Assembly: GCA_902798285.1 (NCBI GenBank)
Contig: CADBVZ010000004.1
Location: 1 to 64,000 of the forward strand
Reading direction: 5' to 3'
DNA from: an uncultured Prevotella sp.
GTDB lineage: Bacteria > Bacteroidota > Bacteroidia > Bacteroidales > Bacteroidaceae
DNA length: 64,000 nucleotides
Part shown: in pieces, positions 32,277-40,757 of the stretch
How positions within the stretch are numbered: the stretch's first letter is position 1
How the letters are laid out: each line of letters begins with the position of its first letter
Notes under the pieces: model-generated
The model's database searches: none
Told to the model about the DNA's origin: nothing
The model's input: only the letters and a program-made list of their open reading frames with translations
Made by a program: the position numbers and the translations under genes

Positions 32277-33862
32277 TAGAATTCGCTCGTAAAGTGGAAC
32301 TTAATATGTTTGAAGTCCTCTTGGGCCATCGAGAGCACATAGCCTGAGTCGGCGAGGAACACATCACGTCCTTCCTTGTCCTTGGCCATATACTGATACT
32401 TGCGCTTCTTGAAGTTTTCAAGTTCTTGCGGATCGTCGCTCTCTATCCAACAAGCCTTGTAGAGATGTACAGGCTCCCAACGGCACTTGGCATTGTACTC
32501 GTTCTCCAGACGATACTGAATCACCTCAAACTGCAGCTGACCCACAGTTCCGATAATCTTACGATTATTAAACTGATTGACAAACAACTGGGCCACACCC
32601 TCGTCCATCAGCTGGTCGATACCCTTCTGAAGCTGTTTGGCCTTCATAGGATCGTCGTTTTCGATATACTTAAAGAGTTCTGGCGAGAATGAGGGCAGTC
32701 CTCGGAAATGCAACTGCTCACCCTCCGTCAGTGTATCGCCAATCTTAAAGATTCCATTATCTGGCAGACCTACGATATCTCCTGGCCAAGCCTCGTCGAT
32801 GGTACTCTTGCGCTGAGCCATGAACTGCGTAGGACTACTGAAGCGCAGACTCTTCCCTTGTCGCACATGCAGATAGGGCTGGTTACGCTGGAACTTACCG
32901 CTGCACACCTTACAGAAGGCAATACAAGAACGGTGGTTGGGGTCGATATTGGCGGTAATCTTGAAGATAAAGCCCGTAAACTTTGGCTCCTCAGGATTCA
33001 CATCACGCTCTTCAGCCTTCGTAGGACGAGGACTAGGTGCTATCTCCACGAAACAGTTCAACAGCTCCTGCACACCAAAGTTGTTCAAGGCTGAGCCAAA
33101 GAACACAGGAGCCACCTCAGCCTCTCGATAAGTCTCTACCTCGAACTCTGGATATACACCATCCACGAGCTCCAGATCCTCACGCAGTTTAGCTGCATTC
33201 TCCTCACCCACTCGCTTGTCGAGTTCCTCGCTATTGATGTCTACCTCCACCTTGTCCGTCACACGCTGTTTGTCTGGGGTGAAGAGGTCGAGTTTCTGTT
33301 CGTAGATATTATACACGCCCTTGAATTTGGCACCTTGGTTGATTGGCCATGACAGTGGGCGTACCTTGATTTCGAGTTCCTGCTCCAGTTCATCAAGCAG
33401 ATCAAAGGGGTCACGACCCTCACGGTCCATCTTGTTGATAAAGATAATCACAGGGGTCTTGCGCATACGACAGACAGTCATCAGCTTTCGTGTCTGTGTC
33501 TCAACACCTTTTGCACCATCCACCACGATAATGGCAGAGTCTACAGCTGTCAGGGTGCGGAAGGTATCCTCAGCAAAGTCCTGATGACCTGGGGTATCCA
33601 GGATGTTCACCTTATATTCGATATCTGAACCCTCTGGGGTATAGTCGAACTCCATCACAGAGGTCGACACAGAGATACCACGCTGCTTCTCAATATCCAT
33701 CCAGTCGGAAGTAGCGGTTTTCTTAATCTTATTGTTCTTAACGGCTCCTGCCACCTGTATCTGTCCACCAAACAGCAGGAACTTCTCCGTCAGTGTTGTC
33801 TTACCCGCATCCGGGTGCGAAATAATCGCAAATGTTCTTCTTCTTTCTATTTCTTGATTCAT
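32276..33862 (-). CDS. prfC: Peptide chain release factor 3
   Basis: 528 residues; a GTPase that recycles RF1/RF2 after termination. G motifs: [16 protein letters not shown] (P-loop), [15 protein letters not shown] (G3) and [10 protein letters not shown] (G4), followed by RF3-specific C-terminal regions ([16 protein letters not shown]). Full length. Co-transcribed with sua5. Upstream lies the inverted-repeat-bounded GxxExxY gene. Confidence 0.97.
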   Translation of the reverse strand: MNQEIERRRTFAIISHPDAGKTTLTEKFLLFGGQIQVAGAVKNNKIKKTATSDWMDIEKQRGISVSTSVMEFDYTPEGSDIEYKVNILDTPGHQDFAEDTFRTLTAVDSAIIVVDGAKGVETQTRKLMTVCRMRKTPVIIFINKMDREGRDPFDLLDELEQELEIKVRPLSWPINQGAKFKGVYNIYEQKLDLFTPDKQRVTDKVEVDINSEELDKRVGEENAAKLREDLELVDGVYPEFEVETYREAEVAPVFFGSALNNFGVQELLNCFVEIAPSPRPTKAEERDVNPEEPKFTGFIFKITANIDPNHRSCIAFCKVCSGKFQRNQPYLHVRQGKSLRFSSPTQFMAQRKSTIDEAWPGDIVGLPDNGIFKIGDTLTEGEQLHFRGLPSFSPELFKYIENDDPMKAKQLQKGIDQLMDEGVAQLFVNQFNNRKIIGTVGQLQFEVIQYRLENEYNAKCRWEPVHLYKACWIESDDPQELENFKKRKYQYMAKDKEGRDVFLADSGYVLSMAQEDFKHIKFHFTSEF

Positions 33863-33874
33863 AATTTCTTTTTT

Positions 33875-34343
33875 TTAGGCACGGATTACACGGCTTTATT
33901 CTAAAGACACTGCTTTCTTTTCGTCCATTTCTCCGTCCTTTGTCAATATCTTACGTTTTATTTTAACTGAATGACCAAAGTTAATCAATAATCCTAAACT
34001 CATTTTTGAAGCAGCCAAATAATTAATCAACTGCCACTCATGTTCGGGTCGTAAATCAACAACAGCCTTTAACTCAACAACAATTTTGTCTTCTACCACC
34101 ATATCTGCGATATAGTGCCCAACCTTTTCGCCTTTATAGAATACATCCATCGTTTTCTGGCACTCGCATTTCAACCCCATCCCACATAATTCCTTATATA
34201 ATGCATTTCCATACACAGCTTCTAAGAAACCAAAGCCTAACCCATCATGTACAAGATGAGCTGCATGTACTATCTTCTTTGATAATTCTTCGTATAACAT
34301 AGCAGTGTCTTTAATTCATTAAAGCCGTGTAATCCGTGCCTAA
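33875..34343. mobile_element. Putative GxxExxY element bounded by perfect inverted repeats
   Basis: A 469-bp unit. The left end, TTAGGCACGGATTACACGGC and four more bases (33875-33898), is the exact reverse complement of 34320-34343, a 24-bp match. A second mirrored block, TAAAGACACTGCT at 33902-33914 with its complement at 34301-34313, lies just inside. The single gene fills the space: its stop codon is in the left repeat and its ATG (34300) abuts the inner block of the right one. No target duplication was seen. Confidence 0.7.
33896..34300 (-). CDS. GxxExxY family protein (PD-(D/E)XK nuclease-like)
   Basis: 134 residues. The name-giving motif is GFLEAVY (about 24-30). A nuclease-like core follows: HYIADMVVEDKIVVELKAV (D...ExK) and QLINYL. 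Known members have unknown function and often occur as isolated genes or in rRNA intervening sequences. Here the gene lies between prfC and rfbD, is bounded on both sides by 24-bp inverted repeats, and has lower G+C than its neighbours. This suggests it is the enzyme of a small mobile or repeat-maintaining unit; that is inference. Confidence 0.88.
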   Translation of the reverse strand: MLYEELSKKIVHAAHLVHDGLGFGFLEAVYGNALYKELCGMGLKCECQKTMDVFYKGEKVGHYIADMVVEDKIVVELKAVVDLRPEHEWQLINYLAASKMSLGLLINFGHSVKIKRKILTKDGEMDEKKAVSLE

Positions 34344-35191
34344 ATCAACTTTTTTACACACTGGGCAAGACTTTCTTCCCAGTAGGGGATTTCAAGGTTG
34401 TAAGTCTGCTTGATCTTTGTTTTGTCGAGCACGGAGTAGTGCGGACGATTAGCTGGTGTGGGATACTCTGCTGTGTGGAGCGGACGTACATGACAAGTAG
34501 TGATACCAGCAATGCGATGAATGGCCTTGGTAAAGTCATACCACGAGATGACACCCTCGTTGGAGAAGTGGTAGATACCAGGCACTACACCCTGATTGAT
34601 GGCAGCAAAGATAGCCACAGCCAGATCACGGGCATAAGTCGGAGTACCAATCTGATCAAAGATCACACCCAGTTCAGGTTTCTCCTTACCCAGACGAATC
34701 ATCGTCTTCACGAAATTATTGCCAAAGGTAGAGTACAACCACGCTGTACGGATAATCATCGTCCGTTTGCAACCCTTCTGCGCAGCCTGCTCACCCTCAA
34801 GTTTTGTAGAGCCATAGACACTGTTCGGACATGTAGGCTCATCCTCAGTATAAGGGGTGTGGTTCGTGCCGTCAAACACATAGTCTGTCGAGATCTGAAT
34901 CATCCAACCACCACGTTTCTCCACAGCAGCAGCCAGATAGCCAGGGGCTACCGTGTTCAGTTTCCTACAGAGTTCCTGATTATCTTCCGCCTTGTCAACT
35001 GCGGTATAGGCAGCACAATTCACGATACCATCTATCTCGTTATCCTCTACAAATTTCACGATGGCAGCCTCGTCGGTAATATCGAGCTCAGCCACATCTG
35101 TATTAAAATAGCTATGCTGGGGATTCTCCTTCTCCAGCAACTGCATCTCATTTCCCAATTGGCCGTTACAACCAGTTATCAGTATTCTCAT
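34340..35191 (-). CDS. rfbD: dTDP-4-dehydrorhamnose reductase
   Basis: 283 residues; last step of dTDP-L-rhamnose synthesis, NAD(P)H-dependent. Rossmann motif ILITGCNGQLGNEMQLL, then GIVNCAAYTAVDKAEDN, the catalytic ISTDYVFDGT / YGSTKLEGE (Tyr-x3-Lys) and RTAWLYS. Its stop codon (34340-34342) is provided by the last bases of the GxxExxY element's inverted repeat, so insertion may have replaced the original end. Upstream is repeat copy B. Confidence 0.96.
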   Translation of the reverse strand: MRILITGCNGQLGNEMQLLEKENPQHSYFNTDVAELDITDEAAIVKFVEDNEIDGIVNCAAYTAVDKAEDNQELCRKLNTVAPGYLAAAVEKRGGWMIQISTDYVFDGTNHTPYTEDEPTCPNSVYGSTKLEGEQAAQKGCKRTMIIRTAWLYSTFGNNFVKTMIRLGKEKPELGVIFDQIGTPTYARDLAVAIFAAINQGVVPGIYHFSNEGVISWYDFTKAIHRIAGITTCHVRPLHTAEYPTPANRPHYSVLDKTKIKQTYNLEIPYWEESLAQCVKKLI

Positions 35192-35207
35192 ACGCTTCTA
35201 TTCTTAA

Positions 35208-35300
35208 GGCACGGATTACACGGCTCTCTTTGAGAAACGTTGCTTTATGATGCGCAGCCAGCCGTGTCTTTTTATAAAAAGCCGTGTCATCCGTGCCTAA
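35208..35300. repeat. Palindromic element with GGCACGGATTACACGG ends, copy B
   Basis: 93 bp, very similar to copy A (31597-31691), with ends GGCACGGATTACACGG and CCGTGTCATCCGTGCCTAA and the same internal TGCGCAGCCA. It separates rfbD from the DUF4924 gene. No -7 box next to it. Confidence 0.85.
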
Positions 35301-35305
35301 TATTA

Positions 35306-35851
35306 TTATTCGAACTTTAATCCTTCTTCTTTATCCTTTTTATAATAATCGCTCAGCATGCCGATGAAGGTGGTTATTTCCTTGACGGCATGGGCTGTAT
35401 CAGGCGAGATATCCTTCTTCTGAAGTCGCAACAGCATCACACCGTAGAGTGAGTTGAAACAAGTCTCAATCTCGTTCTCCTCCTTATTGGCCCCACGATT
35501 GCGGAGTTCCACGATAAAGGGCAGCACCTTATAGTACTCCGTATTATAAAACGGGAACTTCGGAGATTGCAACAATTGGTTATGTAACTCGACGAGCATC
35601 TGCATCGTCACCTGATTAATCTGTAGATGGCCTTTCTCACGACAACCCTCCTGGTTCATCATACGGATGAGGTTACCAAACCAGTCGATCTCCTCTTCCT
35701 TCTGTTCGTCGTTATAGTCGAAACGCTCTACATACTCTCTCTTAATACGGGTCAGTGAACAATCAAAGGCTCGTATTGTATCCTCAATCTGCCACATATA
35801 CAGCAGATACTCGGCAATGTTTTTCTTTCTTAATTCCTGTGCTACAAACAC
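35306..35851 (-). CDS. DUF4924-type protein
   Basis: 181 residues, soluble, helical. FVAQELRKKNIAEYLLYMWQ at the start, EDTIRAFDCS, EGCREKGHLQINQ and PFIVELRNRG are the pattern I associate with DUF4924. Function unknown. It is in a run of minus-strand genes after the LysE-type exporter (50-nt gap rich in CTTTTT/CCTTTTTA repeats). Confidence 0.7.
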   Translation of the reverse strand: MFVAQELRKKNIAEYLLYMWQIEDTIRAFDCSLTRIKREYVERFDYNDEQKEEEIDWFGNLIRMMNQEGCREKGHLQINQVTMQMLVELHNQLLQSPKFPFYNTEYYKVLPFIVELRNRGANKEENEIETCFNSLYGVMLLRLQKKDISPDTAHAVKEITTFIGMLSDYYKKDKEEGLKFE

Positions 35852-35901
35852 TTTCTTATCCTTTCTTTTTTACCTTCTTACCTTTTTACTTTTCTACCTT
35901 T

Positions 35902-36564
35902 TTAGAAGAATCTTACCAGATTCGTCGTTGTACCCAACAACATAATGACACTGCCCAGAATCACAGCTACGCCTATCACCTGATTGATAATCCTGATACC
36001 ATTGGTATCGAACTTGGTACGGATCTTATCCACCAGCCATGTCAGTCCCCACCACCAGAGCAGAGCACCACCCACGATACTGGCAAAGCCTACCATCATT
36101 TCAAACGGATGATTCGGCAGCACAAAGGCAAACTGGGCGTACATAGCCAGGAAGAGGAAGATGATCAGCGGATTGGAGAAGGTCACAATAAAGGCCGTCC
36201 AAGTGTTATACCAGAGGGTACCCTTCTGCTGACCAGACTGGTGCATATTCTTCGTTGGATCCGAGCGATAGGTGTAAAGGCCGAAGCAGAGCAGCATGAT
36301 ACTACCCACAATCTGAAGGTAGAAACGATTCTGGTCGTTGGTGATGAAGTCCATGACGAACGACATACCGAAACCAGCGATAGCTGCATAGATAATATCG
36401 CTTACTGCAGCACCGATACCTGTGGCCAGACCATACCAGCGGCCTTTATTCAGCGTACGTTGCACACAAAGTATACCAACGGGTCCCATAGGTGCACTGG
36501 CAATTACCCCGATCATCATCCCTTTGAAGATGAAATCTATTATGTTAATTGGTACAATAAACAT
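35902..36564 (-). CDS. LysE-family transporter
   Basis: 220 residues with six hydrophobic helices. The family start is clear: FIFKGMMIGVIASAPMGPVGILCVQRTLNKG (read as overlapping shorter motifs GMMIGVIASAPMGP and GILCVQRTLNKGR), then NPLIIFLFLAMYAQF. LysE-type proteins export amino acids or related compounds. Substrate unknown. It starts 11 nt after the SpoIIE-type gene, so probably the same transcript. Confidence 0.87.
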   Translation of the reverse strand: MFIVPINIIDFIFKGMMIGVIASAPMGPVGILCVQRTLNKGRWYGLATGIGAAVSDIIYAAIAGFGMSFVMDFITNDQNRFYLQIVGSIMLLCFGLYTYRSDPTKNMHQSGQQKGTLWYNTWTAFIVTFSNPLIIFLFLAMYAQFAFVLPNHPFEMMVGFASIVGGALLWWWGLTWLVDKIRTKFDTNGIRIINQVIGVAVILGSVIMLLGTTTNLVRFF

Positions 36565-36575
36565 CTTTTTCTTTT

Positions 36576-38636
36576 TTATCCTACTCTCAGACTCATAATC
36601 GTCAGATCATCATTAGGTTCTGCCCCGTTACGATGCTGCTGCACAGCCTTTCTCAGAGATTCTACCACCTCCTTGGCCTTTGCATGATTCATAGTCTTCA
36701 ATATTTCCAATAATTTCTCTTCACCAAATTGATCCTGCATAGGATTCTCGGCCTCATTAAGTCCGTCGGTATAAACTACCAGCAGCCTACCTCTGATGTC
36801 ATCCATCTGCTCGCCGCTAAATTCCAGATCGGGCCAGAGACCGATGGGGGCATTAGGCAGCATCTCGAGGAAAGATCCGCCTTGCTCATCACCAATGAAT
36901 GGCGGATTATGACCTGCATTACAATAGTTCATTGAGCCATCCTTAAGATTGATGAGTCCTATGAACATGGTCACAAACATACCCTGATCGTTACCCTCCG
37001 AGAGTGCACTGTTCATTCTCGTGGCAATCTCTGCAGGCATCATGTGCTGGGTAGCCAGGGTACGGAACAGTCGCGTAGCCTGTGCCATAAACAGCGAGGC
37101 TGGTACACCCTTTCCACTCACATCGCCCAGACAGAAGTAGAGATCGTCGCCCAACAGCAGATAGCCATACAGGTCGCCACCCACCTCCTTGGCAGGCTCC
37201 ATCAACGCATGAATATCCAGACCTTCACGAACGGGGAAGATATTGGGCACCATCGACATCTGAATGTCACGGGCAATTCTCAGTTCACTCTCTATACGCT
37301 CCCTATGGGCTGTAGCCTCCTCCAGCTGGTCGTAGGCCTGTTTCAACTGTTCGTGGGCAGCTGCCAGTCTATGGGTCGACTTGCGCTTAAAGAGGGTATA
37401 AACCACGAAGAATACAAAGACCACTACCAAGAGGATGGCCGTCCACCAGAATCTCAGTTTCGACATCTCGGCCTGCTGGCGGGCTATCTCAGTCTCCTTA
37501 CCCTGCGTGTCATAGATGGTAGCCAACTCGGCAGTGGCACTGTTCTTCTGTCCCACAATCGCATCGTCGAGTACACCAAGAATCCGCTGGCCCGACACTC
37601 TGGCAGAATCGGCACGCCCCGATTTGGCATTAGAGTGATACTTTGGCAACAGATACAACTGTATATTGTCGAGTGTCGAAGCAGTCATGCCCATATTATG
37701 GAACACCTGATCCAGATACTTATAGTTATCCGCAGCCTCCTGATAACGCTGGGCAGCCATCAGGTAGTCGTTGGCATTCACATGTCCGTTAGGTGTCTTC
37801 GAGTAGTCAGTCTCCAGATATGCCTGATACGAGGTGGCTGCATCTTCTTCACGCTTCAATCCCTGCAGCGCCACAGCCCTCATAATCTCTATCTTTCCCT
37901 GATACTCGTCGAAATAAGCATAGAGGGCATCAGGATACTCACGATACTTGTCGAGCAGCATCTCCGTACGATCTATCCAGTAGATAGCCTCTCCGTATCT
38001 TCGGGTGTTGATATAGGCCATACTGGTGTTCACCGTTCCGATGATGGCTTCCTGCAGTCCACGACTCGTAGAGTCAGTATTCCATCTGTTGGCATAGTGC
38101 TCACGGGCTTCCACGAAACTCTCGTTTGCCTCGGCATCACGCCCCAGGTTCAACTGACAACAGCCTATATTGTTCAGCATGATGGCATAGTCGATGTCAG
38201 AACCTATGCCCGTCTCTCTCATCTTCTTCACTGCAGGAATGGTGATACGCAGAGCCCCCTCGAAGTCGCCCTTCACCAGCAATAGTTCCGAGAGTCTTCT
38301 CGCTACTTTATTATAGGTCATCTGGTCGGCTTCGCTCTTAACCGGGCACTCCAAAGCCTTTCTAAAATAAACCTCAGCCTGACTAGATTGTTCCTGATGA
38401 TAATAGGCCACGCCACGCCAGCGGTTGGCATCCAGCGCTGAGAGATCGCCCTCAAACTCAAAACTGTCAGTCAGAGCCAGCATCTTTTCGTATTTCATGG
38501 CAACGCCAAGGTCAAAGAGAACGCTGTCAGCATGACCGGCTTTAAGGCTATGCCCTTTCCTGAGGCCACACGACACGATCATAAGGACGAGTACGAAACC
38601 CGTCAATGCCTTGTGTAACCACGATAATCCTTGCAT
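36576..38636 (-). CDS. TPR-containing membrane PP2C/SpoIIE-type phosphatase
   Basis: 686 residues. N-terminal lipoprotein-like signal (VLMIVSCG), TPR repeats (about 60-350; AEVYFRKALECPV, NNIGCCQLNLGRDAEANESF), one membrane helix near 405-425 (FWWTAILLVVVFVFFVVYTL), a short coiled coil (HEQLKQAYDQLEEATAHRER), then a SpoIIE/RsbU-like PPM phosphatase (MEPAKEVGGDLYGYLLL, FCLGDVSGKGVPASLFM, YCNAGHNPPF, VVYTDGLNEAENP). It would sense something outside and dephosphorylate an anti-sigma-antagonist-like partner; no such partner gene is near. Confidence 0.9.
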   Translation of the reverse strand: MQGLSWLHKALTGFVLVLMIVSCGLRKGHSLKAGHADSVLFDLGVAMKYEKMLALTDSFEFEGDLSALDANRWRGVAYYHQEQSSQAEVYFRKALECPVKSEADQMTYNKVARRLSELLLVKGDFEGALRITIPAVKKMRETGIGSDIDYAIMLNNIGCCQLNLGRDAEANESFVEAREHYANRWNTDSTSRGLQEAIIGTVNTSMAYINTRRYGEAIYWIDRTEMLLDKYREYPDALYAYFDEYQGKIEIMRAVALQGLKREEDAATSYQAYLETDYSKTPNGHVNANDYLMAAQRYQEAADNYKYLDQVFHNMGMTASTLDNIQLYLLPKYHSNAKSGRADSARVSGQRILGVLDDAIVGQKNSATAELATIYDTQGKETEIARQQAEMSKLRFWWTAILLVVVFVFFVVYTLFKRKSTHRLAAAHEQLKQAYDQLEEATAHRERIESELRIARDIQMSMVPNIFPVREGLDIHALMEPAKEVGGDLYGYLLLGDDLYFCLGDVSGKGVPASLFMAQATRLFRTLATQHMMPAEIATRMNSALSEGNDQGMFVTMFIGLINLKDGSMNYCNAGHNPPFIGDEQGGSFLEMLPNAPIGLWPDLEFSGEQMDDIRGRLLVVYTDGLNEAENPMQDQFGEEKLLEILKTMNHAKAKEVVESLRKAVQQHRNGAEPNDDLTIMSLRVG

Positions 38637-38665
38637 AAACCTATTTTATTTTCCTTTTTATGCTG

Positions 38666-38673
38666 CAAAGTTA
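38666..38673 (-). promoter_or_regulatory. Promoter -7 box of the SpoIIE-type gene
   Basis: CAAAGTTA (minus strand TAACTTTG), 29 nt before the ATG at 38636. Confidence 0.65.
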
Positions 38674-38706
38674 CAAATAAAATCTGAAATACAAGGCAAA
38701 TCATCA

Positions 38707-38744
38707 GATTTTACGAAAAGAAATGGTTAATTTCCGTAAAAATC
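38707..38744. promoter_or_regulatory. Inverted repeat between divergent promoters
   Basis: GATTTTACG (38707-38715) is mirrored by CGTAAAAATC (38735-38744). It lies upstream of the sugar kinase promoter and could be an operator. No regulator assigned. Confidence 0.35.
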
Positions 38745-38767
38745 CGACTTAGAAGCAAGTTTTTCAT

Positions 38768-38775
38768 TACCTTTG
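38768..38775 (+). promoter_or_regulatory. Promoter -7 box of the ROK kinase gene
   Basis: TACCTTTG, 50 nt before the ATG at 38826. Confidence 0.7.
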
Positions 38776-38825
38776 TAGCTCGAAAGTTAATAGATCAATC
38801 AAATATTAATAAAACTATAATAACA

Positions 38826-39815
38826 ATGAACGAGCAAAATGCAACAATGAAGCCATACGTAATTGGCTTGGACTTAGGAGGTACGAACTCAGTATTCGGA
38901 ATCGTTGATGCCCGTGGCGACATCAAGGCCACAACCGCCATTAAGACGGGTGGTTATGATAAGGTTGAAGATTATGTAGACGCTTGTGTAGAAGCTCTGC
39001 AGGTCATCATCGAGCAGGTGGGTGGCATCGATACCATCAAGGCAATGGGTATCGGAGCCCCCAATGGCAACTATTATAGTGGCACCATCGAGTTTGCCCC
39101 CAATCTTCCTTGGGCCCACGATGGCATAGTTCCCCTGGCAAAACTATTCAGCGAGCGCCTGAACAATATCCCCGTAGCCCTCACTAACGATGCTAATGCA
39201 GCTGCTATCGGTGAGATGGTTTATGGCGTGGCTCGTGGCATGAAGAACTTCATCGTCATCACCCTTGGTACAGGCGTTGGTTCTGGTATCGTGGTAAATG
39301 GTCAGCTGCTCTACGGACACGACGGATTTGCAGGCGAGCTGGGTCACGTTACGATGGTTCGTGGCGAGGAAGGCCGTCTTTGCGGCTGTGGTCGTACAGG
39401 CTGTCTGGAGTGCTATTGCTCTGCCACAGGTGTAGCCCGCACGGCTCGCGAGCTGCTTGCCAAGACCGATCGTCCCTCTCTGCTTCGTGAGATGGATCCT
39501 GAGAAGATCACATCGCTCGACGTATCCATCGCAGCTGGCAAGGGCGATGAGCTCGCCAAGGAGATCTACGAGTTCACTGGCAAGATGCTGGGTGAGGCTT
39601 GTGCCGACTTCGCAGCCTTCTCTTCTCCTGAGGCATTCATCTTCTTCGGAGGTATGGTTAAGGCAGGCGAGTTGATCATGAAACCCATCCGTGAGGCTTA
39701 CAACAATCATGTACTGAAGATTTTCAAGAACAAGGCCCAGTTCCTCGTGAGTGGTCTCGACGGAGCCAGCGCAGCTGTTCTCGGAGCTTCTGCCATCGGC
39801 TGGGAGATTCAGTAA
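38826..39815 (+). CDS. ROK-family glucokinase
   Basis: 329 residues (or 322 from the internal ATG 38847). Actin-like ATPase core: GLDLGGTNSVFGIVD, then NDANAAAIGEMVYG, TLGTGVGSGIVVNG and the zinc site CGCGRTGCLECYCSATG (CxCGxxGCxE). It phosphorylates glucose, or possibly another hexose, at C6. No HTH domain, so a kinase and not a repressor. It precedes trpC by 39 nt, the gap being CCCTAACCACTA repeats. Confidence 0.92.
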   Translation: MNEQNATMKPYVIGLDLGGTNSVFGIVDARGDIKATTAIKTGGYDKVEDYVDACVEALQVIIEQVGGIDTIKAMGIGAPNGNYYSGTIEFAPNLPWAHDGIVPLAKLFSERLNNIPVALTNDANAAAIGEMVYGVARGMKNFIVITLGTGVGSGIVVNGQLLYGHDGFAGELGHVTMVRGEEGRLCGCGRTGCLECYCSATGVARTARELLAKTDRPSLLREMDPEKITSLDVSIAAGKGDELAKEIYEFTGKMLGEACADFAAFSSPEAFIFFGGMVKAGELIMKPIREAYNNHVLKIFKNKAQFLVSGLDGASAAVLGASAIGWEIQ

Positions 39816-39854
39816 TCTCTGACCCCTAACCACTACCCCCTAACCACTAAACTC

Positions 39855-40646
39855 ATGTCCGATATTCTAGAAACAATCGTAGCACATAAGAGGAAAGAGG
39901 TGGAGCTCTTCAAGCAGGAGCTCCCCCAATCCTCTCTTGAAAGCAGAGTTGAGATTATCCTGAGTGCCCGAGCCACATCCATGGCCGAGAGTCTTCGCAA
40001 CTCTGATACTGGTATTATTGCCGAATTCAAGCGCAAGTCGCCCTCCAAGGGATGGTTTAACAAGGAAGCCGACGTGAGGACCATCACCTGGGCCTATCAG
40101 GAAAATGGTGCCACAGCCCTGAGCATCCTCACTGATGTCAACTTCTTCGGAGGCAACAATTATGACCTCCGCGATGCCAATCTGGCCAAGGTAAGGCTCC
40201 CCAAGCTTTACAAGAACTTCATCATCGACGAATACCAGCTCTATCAGGCCCGCCTCTACAAGGCCAATGCCGTATTGCTGATTGCCGCTTGTCTCTCCAA
40301 GGACGAGTGTCGCCAGCTGATGACCAAGGCCCACGATCTGGGCATGGAGGTACTGTTGGAGATGCACTCCGAGGCTGAGACAGAGTATGCTGAGTTGGAA
40401 CCCGACATGTGTGGTATCAACAACCGCAATCTGGGCACTTTCGTAACCGATGTCAACAACTCCGTTAATCTGGCCGCCCGCCTGCCTGAGGACGCTGTCA
40501 AGGTGAGCGAGAGTGGCATTTCCGATCCTGAGACAGTTAAGATGCTGCGAGGCTTAGGCTACAAGGGATTCCTCATGGGCGAGCATTTCATGAGTACCCC
40601 CGATCCGGGTGCTGCTCTGGCGCAGTTCATTGCCCGACTCCAGTAG
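39855..40646 (+). CDS. trpC: Indole-3-glycerol-phosphate synthase
   Basis: 263 residues, standalone (not fused to TrpF). Motifs: IIAEFKRKSPSKGW, ALSILTDVNFFGG, LYKNFIIDEYQLYQAR, LEMHSEAE, CGINNRNLGTF and VSESGISDPE. It closes the indole ring in tryptophan synthesis. No other trp gene is in this window, so it is detached from the trp operon. Confidence 0.96.
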   Translation: MSDILETIVAHKRKEVELFKQELPQSSLESRVEIILSARATSMAESLRNSDTGIIAEFKRKSPSKGWFNKEADVRTITWAYQENGATALSILTDVNFFGGNNYDLRDANLAKVRLPKLYKNFIIDEYQLYQARLYKANAVLLIAACLSKDECRQLMTKAHDLGMEVLLEMHSEAETEYAELEPDMCGINNRNLGTFVTDVNNSVNLAARLPEDAVKVSESGISDPETVKMLRGLGYKGFLMGEHFMSTPDPGAALAQFIARLQ

Positions 40647-40684
40647 CATCTCCCCAAGATAACGTTTACGTTAGTTTTTTCTTG

Positions 40685-40743
40685 ATTTAGTTCGTAGTTT
40701 CGCAAATATTACGTATCTTTGCACAGCAAACTACGAACTAAAT
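40685..40743. promoter_or_regulatory. Promoter enclosed in a 16-bp inverted repeat
   Basis: ATTTAGTTCGTAGTTT (40685-40700) is the exact reverse complement of 40728-40743, and the -7 box TATCTTTG (40714-40721) lies in the loop. The downstream enzyme starts at 40758. It could be an operator, a terminator-promoter overlap, or a tiny mobile promoter unit. Confidence 0.7.
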
Positions 40744-40757
40744 ATTTTATATCATAT

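Noticed and set aside
33860-34360. Target-site duplication around the GxxExxY element
   Set aside because: The bases just outside the repeats (T-rich on the left, ATCAAC on the right) do not match; insertion is supported only by the inverted repeats.
37044-38285. Long open frame (413 codons) on the plus strand opposite the SpoIIE-type gene
   Set aside because: No recognisable domain, no promoter, and it mirrors a gene with strong PP2C and TPR signatures; a shadow frame.
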